A stretch of DNA of 64,000 nucleotides, from positions 1 through 64,000 of the forward strand of contig NZ_JALIFO010000013.1 of the NCBI RefSeq assembly GCF_022867805.1. Reading direction: 5' to 3'. This document shows, in pieces, positions 56,514 through 64,000 of this stretch (position 1 is the first letter of the stretch; every line of letters starts with the position of its first letter). The stretch is from Cuneatibacter sp. NSJ-177. GTDB taxonomy: Bacteria > Bacillota > Clostridia > Lachnospirales > Lachnospiraceae. Both the position numbers and the translations under genes were made by a program. A model generated the notes under the pieces. That model was not told the origin of the DNA and ran no database searches. It was given only the letters and a program-made list of their open reading frames with translations.

Positions 56514-57468
56514 TTTTCTTTCCTCCCCGCTTTTTCTTATTGCTGTACTGCGCCTTGATCCGCGGATCAATAAAGGCATACAGCAGATCTACGGCAAGCA
56601 TCACCAAGGCAAAGACCAGCGCCACGTAGAGCACGCTCCCCCGGACGGCCGGGTAGTCCCTGGCTTTGATGGCATTGACCATATAGGTGCCAAGACCGGG
56701 AATTGAGAAAACCGTCTCCGCCACCATGGCTCCGCCCAATTGATGGCCGAACATGGAACCGATCTGGGTAATCACCGGGATCAGGGAATTCCGGAACGCG
56801 TGGACGTAGATGACCTTCCATTCTACCTGCCCCTTGGCCCTGGCCGTCACCACATAGTCCTGGCGGATCACTTCCAGCATACTGGAACGCATCTGTCTGG
56901 AAATCATGCCGACTCCTCCGATCCCAATGGCCACGCAGGGCAAGATCAAGTATTTTGGCCCGGCGAATCCGCTGGCCGGCAGCCATCGGAGCTTTAAGGC
57001 AAACAGGAGGGAGAGCATCAGCCCGAACCAGAAACCCGGCATGGACACCCCTACCAGAGAGACTGCCATCGCTGTGTTGTCTTTCCAGGTGGATTGATTC
57101 ACCGCGGCGATCACACCCAAGGGGATTCCGAACAGGGCGGCAATGAAAACCGCCAGAGTCGCCACCTTTACTGTGTTGGGAAATCTCTGAATGATCTCCG
57201 TGGATACATCGATCTTGGTCTGATAGGACTCGCCTAAGTCGTGATGGACCACGGCCTTGACCACATAATCGAAGAACTGGACAAAGAACGGTTCGTTCAG
57301 CCCCATTTCCTCCCGCAGCTCTTCAATCTGTTCTTCGGTCGCATCATCGCTTAAAAGCGATCGGGCCGGGTCGCCGGGACAATACCACATGATTGTAAAA
57401 ATCAACAAGGTCACGCCCAACAGCACAAAGATCATCGTGAAGAGCCGTTTTAGTATGTACCGTATCAT
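56506..57468 (-). CDS. Peptide ABC importer permease (OppB/DppB-like)
   Basis: 320 residues. MIRYILKRLFTMIFVLLGVT at the N-terminus, NEPFFVQFFDYVVKAVVHHD, and the EAA loop VTARAKGQVEWKVIYVHAFR are standard for this family. AGGAGAGG precedes the ATG. It is first in the operon, downstream of the promoter candidate at 57511-57539; gene order permease-permease-ATPase-ATPase-binding protein-hydrolase is complete. Confidence 0.93.
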   Translation of the reverse strand: MIRYILKRLFTMIFVLLGVTLLIFTIMWYCPGDPARSLLSDDATEEQIEELREEMGLNEPFFVQFFDYVVKAVVHHDLGESYQTKIDVSTEIIQRFPNTVKVATLAVFIAALFGIPLGVIAAVNQSTWKDNTAMAVSLVGVSMPGFWFGLMLSLLFALKLRWLPASGFAGPKYLILPCVAIGIGGVGMISRQMRSSMLEVIRQDYVVTARAKGQVEWKVIYVHAFRNSLIPVITQIGSMFGHQLGGAMVAETVFSIPGLGTYMVNAIKARDYPAVRGSVLYVALVFALVMLAVDLLYAFIDPRIKAQYSNKKKRGGKKIG

Positions 57469-57510
57469 ATTCCTCTCCTTACTGCTGCCATCCAGCTGAT
57501 TGTTGCCTTG

Positions 57511-57539
57511 ATTGTATCATCCGGACCGGCTCTCAAAAA
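57511..57539 (-). promoter_or_regulatory. Candidate promoter of the peptide importer operon
   Basis: Minus-strand TTTTTG (57534-57539) and TACAAT (57511-57516) with 17-base spacing, containing the small dyad CCGGTCCGG. The -35 is poor, which would suit activation by the divergent AraC-type regulator. Confidence 0.4.
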
Positions 57540-57601
57540 CAGACAAAACAACGATAAAAAGTGGACAATTTTTTGTTGTTAAAGAAATGAGTATAACAAT
57601 A

Positions 57602-57630
57602 TAGACAACAAATATATTTTTTCTTATAAT
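57602..57630 (+). promoter_or_regulatory. Promoter of the AraC-type regulator gene
   Basis: TAGACA (57602-57607) and TATAAT (57625-57630) are 17 bases apart, 23 bases before the ATG at 57653. Confidence 0.6.
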
Positions 57631-57652
57631 TACGGCGAGGGGGAATTTTACG

Positions 57653-59278
57653 ATGAATTTATTGATTTTAGAAAACTCAGAAGAATCTGCGAAAGAAATT
57701 TTTGTTATCGCCTCAAAAAGCAATCTTTTTTATCAAATCCGGTTCTGCGGGCCGGTAAACGACCTTTCGTCAAAGATTAAGGAGGAAAAGCCTCAGCTTG
57801 TCATTCTGGCGATGGAATACCTGAAGGAGGACATTTTTCCTCTGCTCACCCATCTCATGGAATGCAGCGACGGATGTCTGTTCTTGGTGACGGGAAATAT
57901 GGAGGATTACCCCAGTATTTTGTCCGCCCTGAAAGCAGGGGCCGCCGGTTTTATCCTGCGCCCTTTGGCGGAAATCAGTATCTACACCGCCCTGCAAAAT
58001 GCTTCCGCCCGGATCCTTTCCGGCCTTCGGACCGCTCCCAGAGAACCGGACGGTACCGTCCCGTACGACCACGCCGAACTGATGCGGATTAAAGTTGAAA
58101 AGCTTTTGTTCTCCCTGATCAATACAGAGAACGATTCCTTCCACCTCTACCGGGATCTCTGCTCCCTGTCCCCGGAATATACCTGCCTCAAGCACTGCCG
58201 GGTCGGAATCATCTCCGCCGAACACCTCCCTCTGGATACGATGAACGCAGATTCCGGGCTGGCTTCCTCCGCCCTGGCCCGGCTCATGAACAACCTGATG
58301 ACGCAGTGCCAGGCTGGTGTGGCCATTTCCGGCCTGAAAAGCTCCGGCGAGTTTTCCCTTTTCTTTTTCCGTGATCTGGAAAACAGTGAGACCATGTGCC
58401 GCAGCCTCTGCCAGGAAGTCCGTCGTCTGACCGGCATCCTTTTACATGTAGGGCTGGGTCCGGTCTTGGACTTTCCCCAAGGCGCAAAGGAAAGCGCCAA
58501 CATTGCCAGGAAATACGCGAAATCTTATAATCTGATCGGAAAGGCTCCCTCCACCATCACAGCCTGCGATCCCCGGTATGCCACACTGCCCTACAATTTC
58601 TCCCAGTTGGAAAAAAGCCTGTACGCCGCTCTCCTGACAGGGAATTTGTCCACCATCCGCCACTGCGCAAGGGAGTTCGCCCAGACCATCGTGGAGCCAG
58701 GGTTTCTCTGCATCCGCCAGGTAGAGCGACTCCGGCTGATCTATCATGGTATGCGGACCAACTGGATCGAAAGCTTTCGGGTCCTCTATGCAGAGGCGGC
58801 CAAAAATCTCTATTCCCCACCTTTTGTCTTCCGCCTTCCCTACGACTCCAACGGGTCGTTTTCCCCGGAACTTTTGGAAAATGGGCTGACCGGCGATCTG
58901 GTCCAGGTGTCGGGTTTCATCTTGAATCTGTCGGCCCCCTCCCGGCTGGACAAGCATTTTCTTCAATCTGTGCGGGAATACATCCATCACAATTACACCC
59001 AAAACCTGTCCCTAAAACAGGTGGCGGGCCAGTTCGGCGTCACGCCCAATTATCTGTCCTCCGCATTTAAGAAAAAATTTGGGAGCACCATGATCCACTA
59101 TATCCATGAGCTGCGGTTTCAGCAGGCAAAAAAAATGCTGGAGGATCCCAGCATCAATATCATCGATATCGCCCACACCGTAGGATTTACCGACGCCAAA
59201 TATTTTTCTCGAATCTTTCAGAAAAAAGAAGGGATCTCCCCCAGAGAATACCGGAAGAAGGTGCTGGGGGAGGACTAG
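57653..59278 (+). CDS. YesN/AraC regulator with a degenerate receiver domain
   Basis: 541 residues. The first ~115 have the shape of a response-regulator receiver, but the phosphorylated Asp position is Ala53 (LVILAMEYL), the acidic pair near the start is reduced to Glu7-Asn8 (LILENSEE), and the Lys of the KP motif is Arg (FILRPLAE); Thr80 is kept. A long central region follows, then the AraC DNA-binding part (about 435-541: LSLKQVAGQFGVTPNYLSSA, IIDIAHTVGFTDAKYFSRIF). It is divergent from the peptide importer operon and probably controls it, without phosphorylation. No histidine kinase is adjacent. Confidence 0.88.
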   Translation: MNLLILENSEESAKEIFVIASKSNLFYQIRFCGPVNDLSSKIKEEKPQLVILAMEYLKEDIFPLLTHLMECSDGCLFLVTGNMEDYPSILSALKAGAAGFILRPLAEISIYTALQNASARILSGLRTAPREPDGTVPYDHAELMRIKVEKLLFSLINTENDSFHLYRDLCSLSPEYTCLKHCRVGIISAEHLPLDTMNADSGLASSALARLMNNLMTQCQAGVAISGLKSSGEFSLFFFRDLENSETMCRSLCQEVRRLTGILLHVGLGPVLDFPQGAKESANIARKYAKSYNLIGKAPSTITACDPRYATLPYNFSQLEKSLYAALLTGNLSTIRHCAREFAQTIVEPGFLCIRQVERLRLIYHGMRTNWIESFRVLYAEAAKNLYSPPFVFRLPYDSNGSFSPELLENGLTGDLVQVSGFILNLSAPSRLDKHFLQSVREYIHHNYTQNLSLKQVAGQFGVTPNYLSSAFKKKFGSTMIHYIHELRFQQAKKMLEDPSINIIDIAHTVGFTDAKYFSRIFQKKEGISPREYRKKVLGED

Positions 59279-59313
59279 GAATTGTCCTTCTCCAACACCT
59301 TTTCGCGAAACTA

Positions 59314-61005
59314 TCATGATTCGGTTCTTTCCGCAACCGCCTTGCTGAACGCCCGACGGATCTCTCCGGCCAACGCCTGCATGGTTTCGATGTCCACTTT
59401 GCAAACCTGGCGGTCATAGGTATACAGTCCGTTGACCTCCCCCTCGACATCGGACAACTGGGTATAAACGCACCCGCACAATCCATTGAAAATCGAAGGA
59501 ATTACCATCTCCCGGTACAAGGCCGAGATCCGTTTGGTCAGCGCAATCTTAGAGTCGGTTTTTCCGTAACCGTATTTCGCGTCCTCCCGGTACAGATGGC
59601 CGGAAATTTTCCGCACATAACCGCCGCACTCGGACAGAAACAGCGGTTTTTTCCCTGCTTTTATCACCCGGTTGCGAAAATAAGCGTGAATGCTGTCCAC
59701 ATCGCTCTTTTTCTGAGAAAACCAGCCGGAGGTGGCGTCATAGAGCCGGGTGGCGTCCATCTCCTTAGCGATTCCAGCCATTCGATCCGAATCAAACTGT
59801 CCCCAGCCTTCGTTAAAAATCGTATAGCCGACGATACAAGGATGGTTGTAGAGGTGGGCCAGCGTGTCCCGCAGATGCCGCTCAAAAATCCGCTTCCTCC
59901 TCCGGCCGCCGGGCAGACGGTCCGGGCGCTTCTGAAAACCCAAATTCGGCAGGGCCGTATCCATCAGCCAGCAGAACCCGCCGTTGTTCACCATATCCTG
60001 CCATACCAGCATTCCCTCCCGGTCGCAGGCGTAGTAAAAAGCCTCCGGCTCAATCTTCACGTGCTTTCGCAGCAGGCAGAATCCCAATTCCCTCATACGG
60101 CGGATGTCTCTGGTATACTCGTCCGGCTCTCCCGGCAGATAATGCCCATCGGCAAAATACCCTTGATCCAACACGCCGTGCAAAAACACCGGCCGCCCGT
60201 TCAGACAGATCCACTGCTTTCCGCCCAGCCGCCGGATCTCCACCGTACGCAGGGCAAAGTAGCTCTCCACCCGGTCCGTATCCGTCTCAACCGTAAATGA
60301 ATATAAAAAGGGATCCTCCGGTGTCCAGCAATGCGGGGCCTCCCCCGTTTCCTTCCAATCGATATGGACTCTTTTCTCCCGGCAGGTAAAAGCAAACGGT
60401 CCGCTTGCCAAGGAAACCGTCAACCGATATTCCGGCGCGTCCGTATCCACCTCCAAGTCGATTCCATAAAGTCCCGGCGTGACCCGCAGACCGGAAACGG
60501 CTCCCCTCTCCGGCACGGCTTCCAGCCATACGCTCTGCCAGATGCCGGAAACCGGCGTGTACCACATGCCTCCCGGCTTTTTGCTCTGCTTGCCGTAAGG
60601 ATAATCATGGGACAGCTTGTCGATAACGTCCACCCGGAGCCGGTTTTCCCCTGGACACAGCGCATCGGTGATATCGGCGGAAAACGGAAGGTAGCCGCCC
60701 GCATGCCGTACCACCTCCCGCCCGTTGAGCATTACTCTGGCCAGCTGATCCACCGCCCCGAAATGAAGAAGCACACGTTTCGTCCGGCCGGTAAATCCGT
60801 CCGGCAGAGTAAAAGTTTTCTTATAAACCAGATACTCTTCCACCGGCTCCGCATATCCGGACAGCGCCGCCTCCGGCGGAAAAGGCACACGGACCGGACG
60901 CCCGTTCAACGACCAGATCCCGTTCAATGAGAAGAAACTGTCCCGCCTCATCTGAGGGCGCGGATACTCCTCCTGCCAGCCCCTGCCATCTCTCCGATCT
61001 CTCAC
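59314..61005 (-). CDS. Glycoside hydrolase family 2 enzyme
   Basis: 563 residues, no signal peptide, so cytoplasmic. A sugar-binding domain (FFSLNGIWSLNGRPVRVPFP), an immunoglobulin-like domain and a TIM barrel follow in order. The catalytic acid/base is the Glu of VGYTIFNEGWGQF and the nucleophile is the Glu of KPLFLSECGGYV. It is shorter than LacZ-type enzymes (~1000 residues) and nearer to beta-glucuronidase/mannosidase-like short GH2 proteins. The substrate cannot be decided. The start is GTG with a perfect AAAGGAGG. It stands alone, convergent with the regulator gene. Confidence 0.88.
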   Translation of the reverse strand: MRDRRDGRGWQEEYPRPQMRRDSFFSLNGIWSLNGRPVRVPFPPEAALSGYAEPVEEYLVYKKTFTLPDGFTGRTKRVLLHFGAVDQLARVMLNGREVVRHAGGYLPFSADITDALCPGENRLRVDVIDKLSHDYPYGKQSKKPGGMWYTPVSGIWQSVWLEAVPERGAVSGLRVTPGLYGIDLEVDTDAPEYRLTVSLASGPFAFTCREKRVHIDWKETGEAPHCWTPEDPFLYSFTVETDTDRVESYFALRTVEIRRLGGKQWICLNGRPVFLHGVLDQGYFADGHYLPGEPDEYTRDIRRMRELGFCLLRKHVKIEPEAFYYACDREGMLVWQDMVNNGGFCWLMDTALPNLGFQKRPDRLPGGRRRKRIFERHLRDTLAHLYNHPCIVGYTIFNEGWGQFDSDRMAGIAKEMDATRLYDATSGWFSQKKSDVDSIHAYFRNRVIKAGKKPLFLSECGGYVRKISGHLYREDAKYGYGKTDSKIALTKRISALYREMVIPSIFNGLCGCVYTQLSDVEGEVNGLYTYDRQVCKVDIETMQALAGEIRRAFSKAVAERTES

Positions 61006-61155
61006 GGCTTACCTCCTTTCATTCGCTGCGTCTTAACCTGCTGCCTTCCTAAGCTTACTCCTTCCCCGCGTTTGCACTTGCCGCTAATTTCAAAACCTGT
61101 CCCATTTCCCTCAACCTGTCTATTTCACGCTTGGATCCGTAATAAGGAAGTTGTC

Positions 61156-61392
61156 CTACCGCCCTGATTCTTTCAGCTCCTTCAGCTGCTCGATCAACTC
61201 TAAATCGCTCTTGGTCACCCGCATGTTGGTGCAGACCGGCTCTTCCCCCGGCCGTTGTACGGACACCTCGATAATTGTACCTTCCTCCAATTGTTTCCCC
61301 ATTACATTTTGGATAAAGGAAACCACTTTTGGGTGATTATTCTCGAACTGGCTTTTTAAGCCCATCAATTTCATGATCGTCATCGGATTCAT
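61156..61392 (-). CDS. Small conserved Firmicutes protein
   Basis: 78 residues: MNPMTIMKLMGLKSQFENNH, then EEGTIIEVSVQRPGEEPVCT and TKSDLELIEQLKELKE. This pattern is familiar from conserved hypothetical proteins of Clostridia; no function is known. The ribosome site is weak (GAGAAG). It is predicted to be soluble, with an amphipathic helix at each end. Confidence 0.65.
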   Translation of the reverse strand: MNPMTIMKLMGLKSQFENNHPKVVSFIQNVMGKQLEEGTIIEVSVQRPGEEPVCTNMRVTKSDLELIEQLKELKESGR

Positions 61393-61510
61393 CGCCGCTT
61401 CTCTCTTTCTTATATCGGCAGCCTTCCACCTCTCTCGGCAGCGGCGGCCTAAATTTTCGTTATATCAGATAGAAAAATATTATCATATCCTCCTCTTTGT
61501 TGCCACCCAT

Positions 61511-61558
61511 TTTTCTCTTCTGATCCGGATAAAAATTTAGCCGGATCAGAAGAGAAAA
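61511..61558. repeat. 18-bp perfect inverted repeat
   Basis: TTTTCTCTTCTGATCCGG (61511-61528) and its exact complement (61541-61558) with a 12-base loop. There is no T-run after either arm, so it is not a standard terminator. It begins a gene-free stretch (61393-62043) that also holds the two repeats listed next; no protein-coding gene is supported there. Confidence 0.75.
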
Positions 61559-61635
61559 GCGCAATCATTTATCCAGCTCCCGCCGAATCCCCCACCCCGC
61601 CCCTCAATCCTTCTTCAACAAATACCGTTTTCATT

Positions 61636-61707
61636 TTGTACATATTTCTTTCAATAGTCAAATCAATCACCTTGTACATATTTCTTACAATAGTCAAACC
61701 AATCACC
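61636..61707. repeat. Two tandem copies of a 36-bp repeat
   Basis: Two 36-bp units (61636-61671 and 61672-61707) are directly adjacent and differ at only two positions (T/A and T/C). Each starts TTGTACATATTTCTT and ends CAATCACC. In one minus-strand frame it reads as a 12-residue repeat (LTIVRNMYK / LTIERNMYK), but that frame has no ribosome site. Confidence 0.8.
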
Positions 61708-61737
61708 ATCAAAAAAGCGTGCCCAAGAGGGGGGAGC

Positions 61738-61788
61738 GCCGAGGGGGGCCGTTCGGGCATCGCAACTCTGAGATCGGCCCCCCTCGGC
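61738..61788. repeat. GC-rich 14-bp perfect hairpin
   Basis: GCCGAGGGGGGCCG (61738-61751) pairs exactly with CGGCCCCCCTCGGC (61775-61788) around a 23-base loop, in otherwise AT-rich DNA 30 bp from the 36-bp repeats. It is probably part of a repeated intergenic element or a structured RNA. Confidence 0.75.
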
Positions 61789-62043
61789 CCCCAATACGAC
61801 ATCCTTCCAGACAGAATAACAGCTGCCTCTCCCAAAAATCAGCAATCATTAAATCAGAAAATCAACAATCTGCCCCAAATAAAACCATCTATTTTCAACA
61901 AGTCCCCCTCCTTTTCTATCATCATATCGTTTCCCCAAGTTAATATCAATATTTCTGCAAAGCGTAAATATCTTTAATATTTTTGTTAAAGACTGCAAAA
62001 AAAGCAGATTTACGAAAAACCTGCTCCATGGTACTTTCATCCT

Positions 62044-62922
62044 CTAAAACAAATCCCACAAATTCAACTGCATCGCTTCCGCCTTGTCCTCAAATTCAAA
62101 CAGATAGCGGAATATTTGATCGTTATTGTGTATGATCCCATGTTGATCGCACTTTTGGTGGAACAGACGCATTAGGTGATTCTCATTAGGACTGCTCACC
62201 ATATATTGATATCCATAGGTTCGAATATATTTCTCCTTCAATGTTGGAAACAGACGGTCCAACTGCCTATAGAAATATTCTCTGTTTCCTTCTCGTAGTG
62301 TCAATCCCATACCAAAGCAGAGAACGCCGGTCACCTTCGCCTCCGCGCACAAATCTAATATACCAGAGATGTTTTCTTCCGTATCATTGATGAACGGTAA
62401 GATTGGACTAAGCCAGACAACCGTTGGTATTCCTGCGTCGCGCAGTTTCCTTAAAACTTCAAAACGCTCGCTTGTCGTACTGACATTCGGCTCTATTTTT
62501 CTGCACAAATGATCATCGAAAGTAGTCAGAGTCATTTGTACGACACACTTAGACTTTTCGTTGATTTTCTGCAACAAGTCAAAATCCCGCATAATGCGGT
62601 TGGATTTCGTAATGACAGTAAAACCAAAACCATATTTTTCTATCAGGGATAACGCTTTTCTGACATGGCCGATCTCCATTTCAAGCGGAATATAGGGGTC
62701 CGTCATCGAGCCTGTTCCGATCATACACTTTTTTCGTTTGCGTTTGAGGGCGTCCTCCAATAATTCAATCGCATTCTCTTTGACCTCTATATCTTCGAAA
62801 TCGTGGGCCATATGATAGCACGTGCTTCTGGAGTCGCAATAAATACACCCGTGTGTGCAGCCGCGATATAAATTCATTCCGTTTTTGGGTGACAAGATCC
62901 CTTTTGCCTTTCCATAGTGCAT
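62044..62922 (-). CDS. SPL-like radical SAM protein
   Basis: 292 residues. The iron-sulphur site is RGCTHGCIYCDSR (CxxxCxxC), followed by MIGTGSMTDPYIPLE, FTVITKSNRIMRDFDLLQKI and VVWLSPILPFINDT, all of the SPL/Rv2578c-like radical SAM family related to spore photoproduct lyase. The C-terminal region lacks the second Cys used by true lyases, so DNA repair is not implied. GAGGACAATACC precedes the ATG. It is the only gene on its transcript, and its function is unknown. Confidence 0.88.
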   Translation of the reverse strand: MHYGKAKGILSPKNGMNLYRGCTHGCIYCDSRSTCYHMAHDFEDIEVKENAIELLEDALKRKRKKCMIGTGSMTDPYIPLEMEIGHVRKALSLIEKYGFGFTVITKSNRIMRDFDLLQKINEKSKCVVQMTLTTFDDHLCRKIEPNVSTTSERFEVLRKLRDAGIPTVVWLSPILPFINDTEENISGILDLCAEAKVTGVLCFGMGLTLREGNREYFYRQLDRLFPTLKEKYIRTYGYQYMVSSPNENHLMRLFHQKCDQHGIIHNNDQIFRYLFEFEDKAEAMQLNLWDLF

Positions 62923-63183
62923 GGTATTGTCCTCTCGTCAATTTATCAAAGTTCTTCCTAATTATAAACCATTTTCCATGATCCTGCCGGAATCGCTTGT
63001 GGCTGCCACTGCTTTCATAAAAATCAATGCCGAAGCCGGTCCGGTCCATCTCCTGTCTGCTCTGCTTCTCCATGGTATATCTATGATATCAAACGAATCA
63101 TGACACCATCTTGTCAAGTTTGTTTTTGAATCCTATTTCCTGAACCAATATGGGAGATAAAAGGCAAGACTTTCCCTTGATAG

Positions 63184-63224
63184 AAAAAGAGTTCAAAAAT
63201 CCTTTCCGGTTTTGAACTCTTTTT
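63184..63224. terminator. Strong bidirectional terminator
   Basis: A perfect 15-bp stem (63184-63198 with 63210-63224) with an 11-base loop, A-rich before and T-rich after, lies about 90 bp past the stop of the BlaI-type gene on the minus strand. Confidence 0.85.
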
Positions 63225-63315
63225 TTATCAAGAAAGCCCTGCCGCCACACGTTTTTCACGCCTGTGAGCCCACGAGCCCTATTCTATTTTCTCTTAACGG
63301 CTGTCCGGTTCCTTC

Positions 63316-63693
63316 TCACTCCCAGCACCCGTCCAGCAACGCTTTCCATTTTCCACTTTCTTCTTTTGTCATGTCCGACACTTTAAATAATGCCGCCACT
63401 AAATCATAAGCGGAACCTCCATACCACTCATCCCTTAATGTCTTAACCTGTGCATCCGTAAAATCTTCCTGAACAACTTCTGCATGGTACTGATAGGAAT
63501 GATGCTTTTTATAACGACTGACAAAGCCCTTATTCTCCAAGATCTTTAAAAAGGTCGCAACCGTATTGTTTGCGTACTCTTTGTCATACCGTTCTCTGAT
63601 CCGTTCCGTAATCTCCAGTACGGTTAAGTCTTCATCGGATTCCCAAATACATTTCATGACCCGCCCTTCTGCAGGCGCCAGCGACAGTTTCAT
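63316..63693 (-). CDS. BlaI/MecI/CopY-family repressor
   Basis: 125 residues: LSLAPAEGRVMKCIWESDED at the N-terminus, VLEITERIRERYDKEYANNT then VATFLKILENKGFVSRYK for the winged helix, and a short dimerisation helix (AEVVQEDFTDAQVKTLRDEW). It represses by binding as a dimer. AAAGGAGG is before the ATG. No BlaR-type sensor protease follows downstream, so its trigger and targets are not visible here; the target may be itself or a gene to the right of the window. Confidence 0.9.
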   Translation of the reverse strand: MKLSLAPAEGRVMKCIWESDEDLTVLEITERIRERYDKEYANNTVATFLKILENKGFVSRYKKHHSYQYHAEVVQEDFTDAQVKTLRDEWYGGSAYDLVAALFKVSDMTKEESGKWKALLDGCWE

Positions 63694-63803
63694 CGTACCT
63701 CCTTTCGTGGACCTTCCGCCGTAAATCTGGCGGACAGGTTTCAGATTCTTGCTCTTTCGTCTTACAAACGTATTCCTTCGTAATTTTAGGAATTATCTTA
63801 AAT

Positions 63804-63832
63804 AGAATATCATGGGAATGATTTCCCAACAA
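63804..63832 (-). promoter_or_regulatory. Promoter of the BlaI-type gene with a dyad in its spacer
   Basis: Minus-strand TTGTTG (63827-63832) and TATTCT (63804-63809) are 17 bases apart. The spacer holds GGGAA-N4-TTCCC (63814-63827), a possible operator. At 63989-64000 the plus strand ends in AGAGGAAGGAACAAA-like sequence, possibly the ribosome site of a gene beyond the window. Confidence 0.55.
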
Positions 63833-64000
63833 GTATTTTTCCTTAAAATATTCTTAATTTTGTGGTCAAAATTGGTAAGGTTTTGTGGGAAAGATTAGCC
63901 AAATCCAATTTGGCTTCCAATTCTGCCGGCGCTTTTCTTTTACTCCTTTTGTAAGATATCATATCATAGCTTTGATCAAGAAATAAGAGGAAGGAACAAA

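Noticed and set aside
61636-61707. A minimal CRISPR array (two 36-bp repeats)
   Set aside because: The units abut with no spacer between them and no cas genes are near.
61569-61835. Minus-strand open frame over the repeats and GC hairpin
   Set aside because: No ribosome site; composition is dictated by the repeats and hairpin, so coding is not supported.
62923-63073. Extension of a minus-strand frame upstream of the radical SAM gene
   Set aside because: It mainly overlaps the radical SAM gene in another frame and has no match.

Overview
The window looks like chromosomal DNA of an anaerobic Firmicute, most likely class Clostridia and probably Lachnospiraceae. The reasons are the Tn4451/TnpX-type integrative element, the DUF4214 proteins, paired heterodimeric ABC exporters, a pseudo-receiver/AraC (YesN-like) regulator, a VanW-type exported protein, and strong AGGAGG-type ribosome binding sites. 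The species cannot be named from the sequence alone. No rRNA, tRNA or CRISPR array was seen.

Region 1 (1-3740) is the right-hand end of an integrative element: a replisome organizer, a DnaC-like ATPase, TnpW and a large serine recombinase. It has inserted into a DUF4214 gene, and only the 3' part of that gene is visible (3741-4406).

Region 2 (about 4.4-10.2 kb) is an AT-rich graveyard of mobile DNA. It holds an ISL3-type transposase tail, an IS21-like element with an intact istB and a badly broken istA, a frameshifted acyltransferase gene and a broken IS1380-type transposase.

Region 3 (10.5-31.4 kb, all on the minus strand) is a Wzx-dependent capsule/exopolysaccharide locus. It reads from a good promoter at 31387-31415. 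Gene order is priming phosphoglycosyltransferase, UDP-galactopyranose mutase, four glycosyltransferases, a truncated flippase, another GT2, UDP-glucose dehydrogenase, six further glycosyltransferases, a giant GT-C-like membrane protein with a DUF4214 tail, and a Wzx flippase. Base composition changes sharply at the truncated flippase (about 24.2-24.45 kb). The promoter-proximal genes are GC-rich like the rest of the chromosome and the distal genes are AT-rich, so the distal half was probably imported by recombination. Glf and Ugd suggest Galf and GlcA (or a derivative) in the polymer.

Region 4 (31.9-50 kb) is ordinary chromosome. It has a VanW-family exported protein, P5C dehydrogenase with a divergent LysR regulator, small membrane and zinc-ribbon proteins, and two heterodimeric ABC exporter operons. 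The first exporter pair is preceded by a MarR-like remnant and an AT-rich palindrome. The second has a divergent MerR gene and a textbook 19-bp-spacer MerR promoter. A deformylase variant and an AraC/GyrI-type regulator follow.

Region 5 (50-64 kb) has a complete peptide ABC importer operon ending in a CocE/NonD hydrolase and facing an AraC regulator with a dead receiver domain. It continues with a GH2 glycosidase, a small conserved protein, a structured non-coding stretch (61.5-61.8 kb: an 18-bp perfect hairpin, a 36-bp tandem repeat and a 14-bp GC hairpin), a radical SAM protein and a BlaI-type repressor.

Most of the window is explained by known families. The least explained items are the 61.5-61.8 kb structured region, the inverted repeat plus purine tract inside the replisome-organizer gene, and the internally duplicated GT-C/DUF4214 protein.
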